NCBI RefSeq assembly: GCF_014904815.1
Contig: NZ_JACZFR010000035.1
Location: forward strand, 1 to 64,000
From: Microbulbifer taiwanensis
Lineage (GTDB): Bacteria; Pseudomonadota; Gammaproteobacteria; Pseudomonadales; Cellvibrionaceae
DNA: 64,000 nucleotides
Direction of reading: 5' to 3'
Below, in pieces: positions 17,729 through 27,292 of this stretch. The position numbers and the translations under genes are program-made. Every line of letters begins with the position of its first letter. Position 1 is the stretch's first letter. The notes under the pieces are model-generated. The model was given only the letters and a program-made list of their open reading frames with translations, ran no database searches and was not told the DNA's origin.

Positions 17729-17748
17729 AGATCATGTGTACATGATCT
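17729..17748. promoter_or_regulatory. Palindromic operator between regulator and hydrolase
   Basis: AGATCATGT-GT-ACATGATCT has perfect 9-bp arms. It sits 77 bp upstream of both the XRE regulator start (17652) and the hydrolase start (17825), so one dimer could control both promoters. Assignment to the XRE protein is inferred from position. Confidence 0.6.
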
Positions 17749-17824
17749 GCCGGGTGATTGCCGGCGCGCGCTGCTCCTCCGAATATGACCGTCGTCAATT
17801 CGGCAAAGATTATGAGGAGAAAAC

Positions 17825-18808
17825 ATGCATCGCAGGGATTTCATCAAGATGACAACGAGTGCGCTCGCGCTGGGCGCAGTTGGCGGGCAGTCCGGCATCG
17901 CGAGTGGAGTCGCCCCGCAGGGGGTTGTGGGTGAAGCCATGAATGTCGCCGCCTTCCACGCGGCGAGGCGCTTTGCCGAGACGCGCTTCGGCAGAATCGC
18001 CTATATCGACCGCGGCGCCGGAGAGGTTGCGCTCTTCCTGCACGGCTTTCCACTCAACAGTTTTCAGTGGCGCGGGGCCATAGACCGCCTGTCGGCCCAT
18101 CGCCGTTGTGTCGCACCGGATTTCCTGGCCATGGGCTACACACAAGTGGCCGAGGGCCAGAGCGTCACGCCCGATGCGCAGGTCGAGATGCTGTTGGCGC
18201 TGCTGGATCAGCTCGCGATCACGAGTGTCGACCTGGTCGCGAACGACAGCGGAGGTGCGGTCGCCCAGTTATTCGTCACCCGGCATCCCGAGCGCGTGCG
18301 CACCCTGCTGCTGACCAACTGCGACACGGAGATGGATTGCCCCCCGCCCGCTTTGCTGCCGGTGATCGAGATGTCCAAACAGGGCGTGTTCGTGGACCAG
18401 TGGCTCGCGCCCTGGCGCGCCGACAAGGCGCTCGCGCGCTCCGCAGAGGGTATTGGCGGCATGTGCTATGCGGACCCGGCCCACCCGGGTGACGAAGCAA
18501 TAGAGTGCTATTTTGCGCCGTTGCTGAGCTCACCATGGCGCAAGGGGCTGGCGCACGCCTATGCCATCGCGCTCGAGCGCAACTGCCTGGAAGGCATAGA
18601 GCCGCTTCTCAAAAGATGCAGTGTGCCGACGCGTATCCTCTGGGGTACCGGCGATACCATATTCTCCGCGCAGAGCCCGGATTACCTGGATCGCAGCTTC
18701 GGCAATTCGCAGGGCGTACGCCGGCTCGCCGGCAGCAAGCTGTTCTGGCCGGAGGAGCGCCCGGATGTGATCGCCGAAGAGGCGCGCCGACTGTGGGGGC
18801 TGGCCTGA
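17825..18808 (+). CDS. Tat-exported alpha/beta hydrolase, dehalogenase-like
   Basis: 327 aa. The N-terminus HRRDFIKMT plus a hydrophobic stretch is a twin-arginine signal, so the enzyme is probably folded before export. Core has the oxyanion motif FLHGFP (about 71-76), the nucleophile elbow VANDSGG with Asp141 in the nucleophile position (as in haloalkane dehalogenases and epoxide hydrolases), and WGTGD (D277). The segment that normally holds the catalytic His reads AGSKLFWPEERP, with Lys305 in its place. Activity may be altered or lost, or the family may use another residue. Probably regulated by the divergent XRE protein. Confidence 0.8.
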   Translation: MHRRDFIKMTTSALALGAVGGQSGIASGVAPQGVVGEAMNVAAFHAARRFAETRFGRIAYIDRGAGEVALFLHGFPLNSFQWRGAIDRLSAHRRCVAPDFLAMGYTQVAEGQSVTPDAQVEMLLALLDQLAITSVDLVANDSGGAVAQLFVTRHPERVRTLLLTNCDTEMDCPPPALLPVIEMSKQGVFVDQWLAPWRADKALARSAEGIGGMCYADPAHPGDEAIECYFAPLLSSPWRKGLAHAYAIALERNCLEGIEPLLKRCSVPTRILWGTGDTIFSAQSPDYLDRSFGNSQGVRRLAGSKLFWPEERPDVIAEEARRLWGLA

Positions 18809-18852
18809 ACGGAAAACCGAAAGCGGATGCCCGGGCCCTCTGGTGTAAGGAA

Positions 18853-18908
18853 CTAGGGCCTGTTGACACTAAATTGATGGCCATCAATTTAGTGTCAACA
18901 GGCCCTAG
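18853..18908. repeat. Perfect 56-bp palindrome
   Basis: Two exact 28-bp arms (starting CTAGGGCCTGTTGACACTAA) meet with no spacer at TGGCCA. It lies between the hydrolase stop and the cysQ promoter. It could act as a terminator-like cruciform, a small palindromic repeat or a target of a structure-specific protein. No second copy is seen in this window. Confidence 0.8.
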
Positions 18909-18922
18909 CAGCGCCAACTGCG

Positions 18923-18928
18923 TATAAT
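18923..18928 (+). promoter_or_regulatory. Probable -10 element of cysQ
   Basis: TATAAT is 27 bp upstream of the cysQ start at 18956. No good -35 box lies 16-18 bp further up, where the palindrome ends. A regulator may therefore compensate, or the leader is short and weakly driven. Confidence 0.45.
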
Positions 18929-18955
18929 GCCCCGCTCATAGAGATGGGAGCAGTT

Positions 18956-19795
18956 ATGGACAGAGCACTGGATAATAAGGCATTGGTGGAGCGGGTGATC
19001 GAAATCTGCACCCGCGCGGGTGAGGCGATCCTCGATGTCTATAACAGCAGCGCCGAGCTGCAGGTGGACACCAAGGCGGACGACTCGCCGGTAACCGCCG
19101 CCGACCTGGCCGCGCACAAGGTACTGGCGCCGGCGCTGGCGCAGCTGATCGACGGCGTGCCGGTGCTGTCGGAAGAGCAGGAGATGCCTTCCTTTGGCGA
19201 GCGCAGCCAGTGGCAGCGCTACTGGATTGTCGACCCCCTGGACGGCACCAAGGAGTTTATCCGCCGCACCGGTGAGTTCACCGTCAATGTGGCGCTGGTC
19301 GACAAGGGCGAGCCGGTGCTGGGGGTGGTGCATGTGCCGGTACTGGATATCACCTATGCCGGTGTGAAAGGTGCCGGCGCCTTCAAGCGCAGCGCCGGGG
19401 GAGAAGAGGAAATCCGCGTGCGCCCGCTGCAGCCGCGTCTGGACGCCGGCGCGGCGGTGGAGCTGGTGGCGAGCCGCAGCCACGGCGCCGGTGCCGTGGA
19501 CCAGCTGGTGGAGCGCATCGAGTCGAGCCTCGGCAGCGTGGCCTGCAAAAACATGGGCAGCTCCCTGAAGCTGTGCCTGGTGGCCGAGGGCGCCGCGGAC
19601 CTGTACCCGCGCCTGGCACCCACCTGCGAGTGGGACACGGCGGCGGCCCAGGCGGTGGTGGAGGCCGCCGGCGGCACCGTGGTCGATGACCAGTTTCAGC
19701 TGCTGCGCTACAACACCAAGGATTCGCTACTGAACCCCTTCTTTTACGTGATCGGCGATCCCTCCTTCGATTGGCGCGAATTGCTCACAAAGTAA
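18956..19795 (+). CDS. cysQ: 3'(2'),5'-bisphosphate nucleotidase
   Basis: Removes the 3'-phosphate of PAP made during sulfate assimilation. Inositol-monophosphatase fold, 279 aa. Metal site residues are visible in DSPVTAADLAAH, SEEQEMP, WIVDPLDGTKEFI and the late CEWDTAAAQAVVEAAGG. The ATG at 18956 is preferred over 18944 because GGGAG lies 5 bp before it. Follows the 56-bp palindrome. Likely monocistronic. Confidence 0.94.
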   Translation: MDRALDNKALVERVIEICTRAGEAILDVYNSSAELQVDTKADDSPVTAADLAAHKVLAPALAQLIDGVPVLSEEQEMPSFGERSQWQRYWIVDPLDGTKEFIRRTGEFTVNVALVDKGEPVLGVVHVPVLDITYAGVKGAGAFKRSAGGEEEIRVRPLQPRLDAGAAVELVASRSHGAGAVDQLVERIESSLGSVACKNMGSSLKLCLVAEGAADLYPRLAPTCEWDTAAAQAVVEAAGGTVVDDQFQLLRYNTKDSLLNPFFYVIGDPSFDWRELLTK

Positions 19796-19901
19796 CCGCC
19801 CGTCGACTAGACTTTCTAAACTTCGCCCGCGAATTGCCGGGCGGAGTATCTGAGTCCAGTGAAGAATCTGGTGCCCGTCGGCGCCAGCTTGGGGTAGAGC
19901 C

Positions 19902-20108
19902 ATGTCCAGTCTCCGCAGCGCGCATGTCAATATCAGTGAAGGTGAGATTCGCAGATTGCGCCGGCAGCTGGAAACGGAAATCACCTGGTTGCAGCGACAG
20001 ATGGAAGAGATGGGCAGTGCCGGTTCGGATCTGGATGTGTCATTACAACAGACCTACAAGGAAATGATTTTTTCCCGTCGCGCGCTGCTCGGGCGCATAC
20101 CGCGCTGA
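19902..20108 (+). CDS. Small conserved-looking helical protein
   Basis: 68 aa. Strongly amphipathic helix (EGEIRRLRRQLETEITWLQRQ; residues 13-35) that could pair as a short coiled coil, then QQTYKEMIFSRRALLGR. No signal or membrane span. GGGGTAGAG just upstream of the ATG supports translation. Function unknown, and the call rests on composition and the ribosome site. Confidence 0.5.
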   Translation: MSSLRSAHVNISEGEIRRLRRQLETEITWLQRQMEEMGSAGSDLDVSLQQTYKEMIFSRRALLGRIPR

Positions 20109-20252
20109 GGAAATCAATTACCGCTGTCCGCAAAAACTGCGAACGTATTCTCCCTTCCGCTATTTCCCCGCGCGCCATTTTTTGCCTTTCCGGCCACGAA
20201 AAAATAAATTCCGTCTACGCTTGGTGAGTTAATGTCATAAGAGTAGCTCCCG

Positions 20253-20534
20253 ATGCGCTATCCGGTTGTGGTTCACAATATCGAATACGCCGGCTTCGGT
20301 GCCATTGCGCCGGACCTGCCTCACTGTCACTGCCACGCCGATACACTGGACACAACCTTGCAGAAGATGGCGGAGACCATTCTGCAGCGGTTGGAGGAAG
20401 TGCGCGCAGCCGGCGAGTCGCCGCCGCCGCCGGGGGATATTGATATCCTGCGTGAGAACCCCGCCTTCGCCGGCGGTATCTGGGCCATCATCGATGTGGC
20501 CCATGCCCACAGTTCCCCGAAAGCCGAACCCTGA
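20253..20534 (+). CDS. HicB-like (UPF0150) protein, no HicA partner
   Basis: 93 aa. Residues 1-45 show the HicB partial RNase-H-like fold pattern MRYPVVVHNIEYAGFGAIAP, then DLPHCHCHADTLDTTLQ. The C-terminal DNA-binding domain found in complete HicB antitoxins is absent and is replaced by a Pro-rich tail (ESPPPPGDIDIL). No HicA toxin gene lies next to it, so this is an orphan. Its role as an antitoxin is doubtful. Confidence 0.7.
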   Translation: MRYPVVVHNIEYAGFGAIAPDLPHCHCHADTLDTTLQKMAETILQRLEEVRAAGESPPPPGDIDILRENPAFAGGIWAIIDVAHAHSSPKAEP

Positions 20535-20566
20535 TTGTCTGCAACAAAGTTCCAAGGAAGGTTGTA

Positions 20567-21133
20567 ATGAAGAAGTTTCTGTTCGCTCTCGCCCTGCTCT
20601 ACTCGGCAGGGGCCGGTGCCCAGGCGTGGAACAATCCCTTCGAAGGTATCTGTGCCGGCGAGTACCGCGTGGTAGCCAACTTCGGCGCCGGCACCGCCCA
20701 GCAGCAGATCAATAAAGATGGCGATACCTTCGGCCAGGCCAGTATCGGCATCACCCCGGCCATCGGGGTCTGGCAGGTGGAACTGCGCTACTCGAATTTC
20801 GACGACGGCAATATCTCCGTCGACCAGTACGGCGTCAATTTCAAGGTGGACTTTACCCTCAACTGCGATGTGCAGTGTCTCTACTGGATGGCGGGCTGGA
20901 ACTACGGCGATTTTGACGTCGACAGGGTGAAGCGCGGCGGGGAGTTTGTTCTCGTGGATCAGAGCGGCGACGACAACTACTGGAATGCCGGTGTCGGTTA
21001 CCGCTACAACTGGACCCGCTCTTTCGACACCTCAGTCGAGTACAGCTACTACGACGTCGACAGGCCGACCTCCTACGAGTACGACCTGGGGCATTTGCGC
21101 GCGTTGACGCTGAATTTCGGTTACCGTTTCTGA
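20567..21133 (+). CDS. Small outer-membrane beta-barrel protein
   Basis: 188 aa. Signal peptide MKKFLFALALLYSAGAGAQA, then alternating aromatic/hydrophobic strands and a C-terminal Phe after the final strand LTLNFGYRF, the BAM recognition signature. Two cysteine pairs (GICAGEY; NCDVQCLYW) may form disulfides. Eight strands fit the length. Specific family not recognised. Start has GGAAGG 9 bp upstream. Confidence 0.72.
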   Translation: MKKFLFALALLYSAGAGAQAWNNPFEGICAGEYRVVANFGAGTAQQQINKDGDTFGQASIGITPAIGVWQVELRYSNFDDGNISVDQYGVNFKVDFTLNCDVQCLYWMAGWNYGDFDVDRVKRGGEFVLVDQSGDDNYWNAGVGYRYNWTRSFDTSVEYSYYDVDRPTSYEYDLGHLRALTLNFGYRF

Positions 21134-21137
21134 TATT

Positions 21138-21214
21138 GATCGCGGCCACCGGCGGACGGCCGCCCCGCCGCTCCTACAAGCCCCTGTAGGAGCGGCCCAT
21201 GGCCGTGATCGATT
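21138..21214. repeat. REP-like inverted pair
   Basis: GATCGCGGCC...CCGCTCCTACA followed by TGTAGGAGCGGCCCATGGCCG-TGATCGA forms an inverted pair of the same module as at 8555. It lies between the convergent beta-barrel genes and may act as their transcription end. Confidence 0.75.
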
Positions 21215-21232
21215 CGGCTATTCCCACTGAAT

Positions 21233-22276
21233 TCAGAAGGCGTAACTCAGGCTCATATTCAACCCATCCTCCCGCGCCAGCTGGAAGCCGTTGTAGTCGG
21301 CGGAAATATTGCCGATCCACTCGAGCCCCAGGCGCACCCCCGCCAGCGCACCCTGCTGGCCCACCAGGTTGACACCCAGGCCGTAGTCCAGCAGTTCGCC
21401 GCCGTAGTTGCCCTGCAGGTCTGCCGGGCTGGAGTGGTTGTGCGGACCATTGTAGTGACCGTCGACATCCCCCTCTTTTGCGTACTGCAGTCGCGCCGAC
21501 AGGCTGATCCAGTCCGCCAGCCGGTAGGCGCTCCAGGCGGTGGCGCCGTAGCGCTCGCCGAAGGCGAAGCCGGAATCGTTCTCGTCCTCCAGCGGCAGCC
21601 GCGCCGACAGCTGCGCGCCCCAGCTCAGCCTTTCCAGCGCGCTGGTATAGGTGATTGACGGCAGCAGGTCCCAGGTGCCGGTCCCCAGTTGCATGCCGTA
21701 GTGGGTGAAGGCGCCGTCGGCATTCTTCTCGTCCACCGAGCCGGTGGGTGCGCTCAGGCCGAGCGTCGCGTGCAGGCGATAGCCCCGGGTGTCGGCGAGG
21801 CGGAAGAGTCCGCCGACGACGGTATCGCCGACACCGGATACGTCGTGCCGGTGGCCGCCCATCTTATGGTCACCGTGCATATCGCCCATGTGGCCGTGGC
21901 CACCGGCGATCATCTCCATCGACATGTCCATGGTCATGTACTGCGGCATCAGCATCAGGGTCAGGTCGTCGGATACCGCGTACATGATATCCAGCATATG
22001 CATGTCCATGGTCATGCCCGTCGGTATCATCGAGTAGCCGGCCATGCCCAGTTCCATGGCGCCGACCTTGTCGGAGCCGCTGTACACATCACTGTACTCT
22101 TCGCGCATGGCGTGGTAGCCGAACATCCACTCGCCCTTTGCGTGCAGGTGGTCGGCCATAACGCCGGCCGGTGCGTGCCCTTCGGGCAGGTAATTGGGGG
22201 TGTCGTCGTGGGCAAATACCAGCGGTGCGGCCAGACAGACGGAAGTGGCCAGCAGGGTTTTCTGGAATGCTTTCAT
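21233..22276 (-). CDS. Met/His-rich outer-membrane protein, possible copper role
   Basis: 347 aa. Signal peptide ending FA-HDD, then a beta-barrel ending in LNMSLSYAF (terminal Phe). Around residues 77-150 methionine and histidine dominate: MIPTGMTMDMHMLDIM, MPQYMTMDMSMEMI and GGHGHMGDMHGDHKMGGHRH. Such clusters bind Cu(I)/Cu(II) in other proteins. The later part (LGLSAPTGS, DLLPSITYT) resembles the phenol MetA-degradation/transporter-like barrel family. The DUF2946-like gene next to it, typical of copper loci, supports the idea. Transport is not shown. Confidence 0.7.
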   Translation of the reverse strand: MKAFQKTLLATSVCLAAPLVFAHDDTPNYLPEGHAPAGVMADHLHAKGEWMFGYHAMREEYSDVYSGSDKVGAMELGMAGYSMIPTGMTMDMHMLDIMYAVSDDLTLMLMPQYMTMDMSMEMIAGGHGHMGDMHGDHKMGGHRHDVSGVGDTVVGGLFRLADTRGYRLHATLGLSAPTGSVDEKNADGAFTHYGMQLGTGTWDLLPSITYTSALERLSWGAQLSARLPLEDENDSGFAFGERYGATAWSAYRLADWISLSARLQYAKEGDVDGHYNGPHNHSSPADLQGNYGGELLDYGLGVNLVGQQGALAGVRLGLEWIGNISADYNGFQLAREDGLNMSLSYAF

Positions 22277-22376
22277 TGTTTTTTCCCATGGCGGCGCGGC
22301 CGCCGCTCAATGGCGGCCGCGATAAACTGAAGGCGCGGACAGGGATAACTGTCGCGAATCGAAAATATTCTGGTGT

Positions 22377-22823
22377 CTATGCGCTATGGGAAGCGGGAGG
22401 TGCGCGCGTCGGCGGCAGCAGGTAGCTGCGCTGCCGCGTCGGGGCCAGTGTATTGGCAGCCGGCGCTCGATTGCCACTGGCGGAGAAAGGCGGCAGCGCC
22501 AGCGCAGGTGCGGTTGCTATGCCGGTGCCGGCGGAAAAGCTGCAGTGATTGTCGGCGAAGGTCTGCGCCGTCAGCGCGTCGTGATTGTGATCGCCGCTGT
22601 GGCCGTGATGGGCGTGCTCCCACTGCGCCAGTGCATTGAGCAGCAGCGCGCTGCGGCCGTCGCCGTGGCAGAGGCCGTAGGGGGTGCCGGCGGTGAAAGG
22701 TGCCGGCATAAAGCCTGCTGGTACCAGGCCGCGTACGGCGAGAAACAGGCACAACAGCAGCGCCGCCTGCCACCGGGACAGGCGCGCATAACATCGATAA
22801 CGGTGCCGTTTGCGCTGTGCCAT
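22377..22823 (-). CDS. DUF2946-like membrane/periplasmic protein
   Basis: 148 aa from the ATG at 22823. A TTG at 22862 is the only longer start and is weak. One N-terminal TM helix (WQAALLLCLFLAVRGLVPAGFMPAPF), then GLCHGDG, a His-rich HAHHGHSGDHNHD segment and DNHCSFSAG. The CxH and HC pairs are typical of DUF2946, a family often found beside metal-handling outer-membrane proteins. Lies 100 bp upstream of the Met/His-rich barrel gene and is probably co-transcribed with it. Confidence 0.65.
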   Translation of the reverse strand: MAQRKRHRYRCYARLSRWQAALLLCLFLAVRGLVPAGFMPAPFTAGTPYGLCHGDGRSALLLNALAQWEHAHHGHSGDHNHDALTAQTFADNHCSFSAGTGIATAPALALPPFSASGNRAPAANTLAPTRQRSYLLPPTRAPPASHSA

Positions 22824-22893
22824 TGATCTTATCGGAGTGTCGTCCGGCACAATATAACGCAATTCCTTGCCTTTTGGCGCCGTGGCGAGTTAC

Positions 22894-23505
22894 TCAGCGA
22901 AGCAGGGATTTCAGCCGGGCGCTCAGCCGGTGGAAAAACCGGTGCTTGGCCCTGGCTCCGCCGCCGGTGAGGAAGTTGATCTGGATGGACTGGCGCCTGC
23001 CTTCGAAACTGGGATAGCCGTGCCAGCAGTTGTCGGTCACCTTGAAGGCCACCATGGCGCCGGGGCCCGGTGAAAGCTCCTCGGCAAAGTCGTCCATGTC
23101 GCTTCCGCCGCGCAGGATACGCAGGCGACCTGCCTGCGCTTCCCAACCCTCGTTGAGATAGACCAGGATGGTGACCAGTTTGGTCCTGGAATCGGTGTGA
23201 ATGCGGCCGTCCTTTGCGCGGGAAAATCCGCGCAGCGTCGCCATCATCGGCTTGTCCATCACATCGACGGAAAACTTCTCGCCGATAATGCGCCGGAATT
23301 CGTCGCTGTCGAACTGCTCGACGAAGTGACGAAAATTCTCCGACATCTCCAAATCGTCGATATTGAAACTGCCACCTTTTTCCAGCGTCGGGAAATCGGT
23401 GATCAGAGACTGGATATGTTCGGAACCGACAGAACGCGCCAGGTAAAAATAGGGGTAGGGCTCGGTGTTGACCGCGGTGGACCTGAGTTGATTCAGCTGG
23501 AGCAT
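22894..23505 (-). CDS. 2-oxoglutarate/Fe(II)-dependent oxygenase
   Basis: 203 aa double-stranded beta-helix enzyme. Iron ligands H103 and D105 (RIHTDSRTK) and H162 (CWHGYPSFEGR), with R170 as the 2-oxoglutarate carboxylate partner. Length and motif spacing resemble prolyl-hydroxylase-type 2OG-Fe(II) proteins that act on free or protein-bound residues. No signal peptide. Substrate unknown. Confidence 0.85.
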   Translation of the reverse strand: MLQLNQLRSTAVNTEPYPYFYLARSVGSEHIQSLITDFPTLEKGGSFNIDDLEMSENFRHFVEQFDSDEFRRIIGEKFSVDVMDKPMMATLRGFSRAKDGRIHTDSRTKLVTILVYLNEGWEAQAGRLRILRGGSDMDDFAEELSPGPGAMVAFKVTDNCWHGYPSFEGRRQSIQINFLTGGGARAKHRFFHRLSARLKSLLR

Positions 23506-23541
23506 AGTTATTGTTTTGGCCGTCGAATCGGCTGCGATTAT

Positions 23542-24968
23542 TTAAATTTTTCCGCTGCGTTTCAGTTGCCAGTAGCTCTCCACCAGCGCCATATGCAGTT
23601 TGTCCGGTGCCGAGTCCACCACCAGCACATTGCGCGCGCGCAGCTGCTGCAGCAGTCGCGCGCGGCGCTGCAGGAAGTCCCTTGCCGCGGCGGTCTCTAT
23701 GGCATCGCCAAAAGTTTCCACCGGTCTTTGCAGCAGCTCGTCCACGGCGGCTTCGCGCAGGCTGGCGACCATGACCAGGTGCCGGCGCGACAGCAGTTGC
23801 ACCGCGGCCAGCAGTTCATCGCTGTCCTCGTCGCGCAGATTGGTGACCAGTATCACCAGTGCGCGGCGCGGGTGTGAGGCCAGCAGCTGCTGGGCGGCGC
23901 CGGAATAGTCCGCGTTGGCAGTGCCCGAGTGCAGGTCGTAGACGCTATTCAGCAGCAGGTTGATGCCACCCTCGCCCTTGACCGGCGGCAGCCGGGCGGG
24001 GGGGCGCCGGCCGCCACCGGCGTCTGCGGGGGAGGGGGGCGGGGCCCCCCCCCCGCCCTGCTTGATGGCCACATAGGCGGACAGCAGCAGCGCGTTCAGT
24101 GCGTGGTCGAAGTGACTCTGCTCCCCATCCTTGGCGCGCATGCGGCGGCCGCAGTCGAGCATATAGACGATCTCCTGGTCGCGCTCGTCCTGGTACTCGC
24201 GGCTGATCAGCTTACGCAGCCGCGCGCTGGCCCGCCAGTCCACCTGGCGCTGGCTGTCGCCCTCGCGGTACTCGCGCAGCTGGCGGAAATCCATACCCTC
24301 GCCGCGGCGCTGCTGCTGGTGCAGGCCGAGGAAGCGCAGGCTCTGCTCGGTGGACAGGGCCTGCAGCGAGGAGATGCCGAGAAAGTTCGGGTACACCTTG
24401 ACCGACTGCGGCTCGCCGACCAGAACCCGGGTCTGCCACAGGCCCCAGGGGGAATCCGCCAGCACCTCTATACCGCCGAAATCCGCCTGGCCGCGGCGGT
24501 GCGGGACCAGCGGGTAGTCGAGTTCGACGCGCTGTCCCGGATGCAGCTGCGCGCGGCGCGGCAGCTGCTCGGCGGACAGCTGTGCCGGGACCCTGTCGCA
24601 GACGTTCAGCACCAGCGCGCGCGGCCCGGCGTTGTGCAGTGTCAGCCGCACCCGGTTGCGCACGCCCAGGGCCAGGTTGCCCGGCAGCTGCCGCGCGCCG
24701 TCGAGGCCGCGGACCCGGCGCCCGGTGAGAAGATCCAGCAGTGCGGCGCCGAGCAGCAGCGCGCCGGCGCCCCACCAGATGTTTTCCAGTGCAGCGGCAG
24801 CCTGCGGCTGCCAGATGCGCGCGGCGCTGATCAGCAGCGCCGCCAGGCACCAGTAGCCGAGCAGGGCGACCAGGCGGCGGCTGGGGCCGATTCCGCTGGT
24901 CCGTCCGGCCGCTTCGACGCCGATGCTTTCGCTGGCGGCGGCTCTGCTCAGCGCCGCGGCGTCCTCAA

Positions 24969-24972
<4 letters not shown>
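23542..24972 (-). CDS. DUF58 protein of the MoxR operon
   Basis: 476 aa. Two N-terminal TM helices (residues about 30-75), a beta-rich middle, and the DUF58 core (VKVYPNFLG; GMDFRQLREYREGDSQRQVDW; LDCGRRM) that adopts a vWA-like fold. GTG start overlaps the MoxR stop by 4 bp. Oddity: at residues about 304-325 the expected strand and turn after AYVAIKQG is replaced by a Gly/Pro/Ala run encoded by long G and C tracts (10 consecutive C at 24045-24054). This may be slippage-prone or a local error. Likely acts with MoxR in assembling envelope or metalloprotein complexes. Confidence 0.88.
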
Positions 24973-25975
<1,003 letters not shown>

Positions 25976-25979
<4 letters not shown>

Positions 25980-27292
25980 AGGGCTGCCTCGATTTGCTGC
26001 AGTTTGCGCATGCTTTCGGTAAACGCCTCTTCGCTGCGGGGCGGATCGCCCCACAGGCAGGCGGCAATGTCGGATTCGCTCAGGCCTGTCTGGCTGCTGA
26101 GCCGGGTGCACAATTGGCGCCTGACCGCGGTGCCGGCGTTGTCGCCCCCCAGGCGGCGCAGGAGCTGTCTGCGCTGTTCGGTCAAAAGGCGCTCGCATTT
26201 GTCGGGGCGCCAGTAGGAGTGGCCGCAGGCGGAGATGTGCCCCAGCAGTGAGCGCCGCGCCGCTTCCGGCTCCGCCGCCAGGGGGCCGAAGCGGCGCGCG
26301 CGCAGCAGCAGCCAGGCCAGCAGTGCCAGGGCACCGGCGAGGAAAAATTCGGAGCCGTAGCGGCGCGCGAGCACCAGCAGGGAATCGAAACGCGGCTGGG
26401 TCAGGAATACGAATTCGCCATCGGAGGCGAGAAGTTGCAGCAGGTAGGCGTGGTCGAAGTGGCCGATACGCTCGGAACGCCAGAGTCCGCCGTCGGCCAG
26501 CAGGGTGATCAGGCCCTCGCCGCGCTCGAACTGTATAAAGGGCACGCCCGTATCGCCGCGCCAGATCTTGGCCCAGAACACTGGCACGTCGGCGGCTTCA
26601 TCTTCATCGCTGAGGGCGGGATGGTGCAGCAGTTGGCTGGCGTCGAAGTGCAGCTGGTAATCGCTGCCGTCGTCGGCGACCAGGGTGACCAGGTCCTCCG
26701 GGTCCACGTCCGGGTTGCGCGGCGGCACTGGTTCCTCGTCCGACGCCTCTTCCGCGCCCTTGTCCGTGCCCTTTCCTTCCCTGAGTTTGCGATTGTGTTC
26801 GCGCAGCATTTCGCTGGCGCTCTTGCCGCGGTACTGATCGGCATCCTCGCCCAGCAGCTGCCGGAAGGGGTGTTCGAAATTGAATGCCTCGCGCCCCTCA
26901 TCCAGGGTGACTTCCAGCTGCTCCAGCAGCCAGTCGCGCTCGGCGCCGTCGAAACCGCTGGCGTGGGCAATTACTATCGCGTGGCCGCCGCGCCCCACCC
27001 AATCGAGCAGTTCCCGGGCCCGCTGCGGGTTGTACACCTGGGTGGAGCTGGCCACGAACAGGGTGTCCTGCGGGCTTATCTCCGCGAGTACCGAGATGTT
27101 GTCCGCGCGGCGGACCCTGAGCCCGGCGGCGGCGAGGAACTGCTCCGCCGCCAGGTAGGGATTGCGCCAGGCTTCGGCCCCCCAGCCGCGATCCACCTCC
27201 TCCGAGTAGCGCTCGAAAAACACAAACAGCAGAGCCGCCACAGCGGCGACCAGCAGCAGTAGCAGTCCCAGCAGCAGGCGTTTAATGCCCAT
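25976..27292 (-). CDS. DUF4350 membrane protein of the MoxR operon
   Basis: 438 aa. N-terminal TM (LLLGLLLLLVAAVAALLFVFF), a periplasmic Rossmann-like DUF4350 domain (NPYLAAEQFLAAAGLRVRR; ARELLDWVGRGGHAIVIAH), an acidic linker, a second TM near residue 320 (FFLAGALALLAWLLLRARRFG) and a cytoplasmic helical tail. Standard partner of DUF4129 and MoxR. Overlaps the upstream DUF4129 gene by 11 bp. Confidence 0.85.

Noticed and set aside
18862-18867. TTGACA inside the 56-bp palindrome as the cysQ -35 box
   Set aside because: The distance to TATAAT at 18923 is about 55 bp, far beyond a usable spacer.
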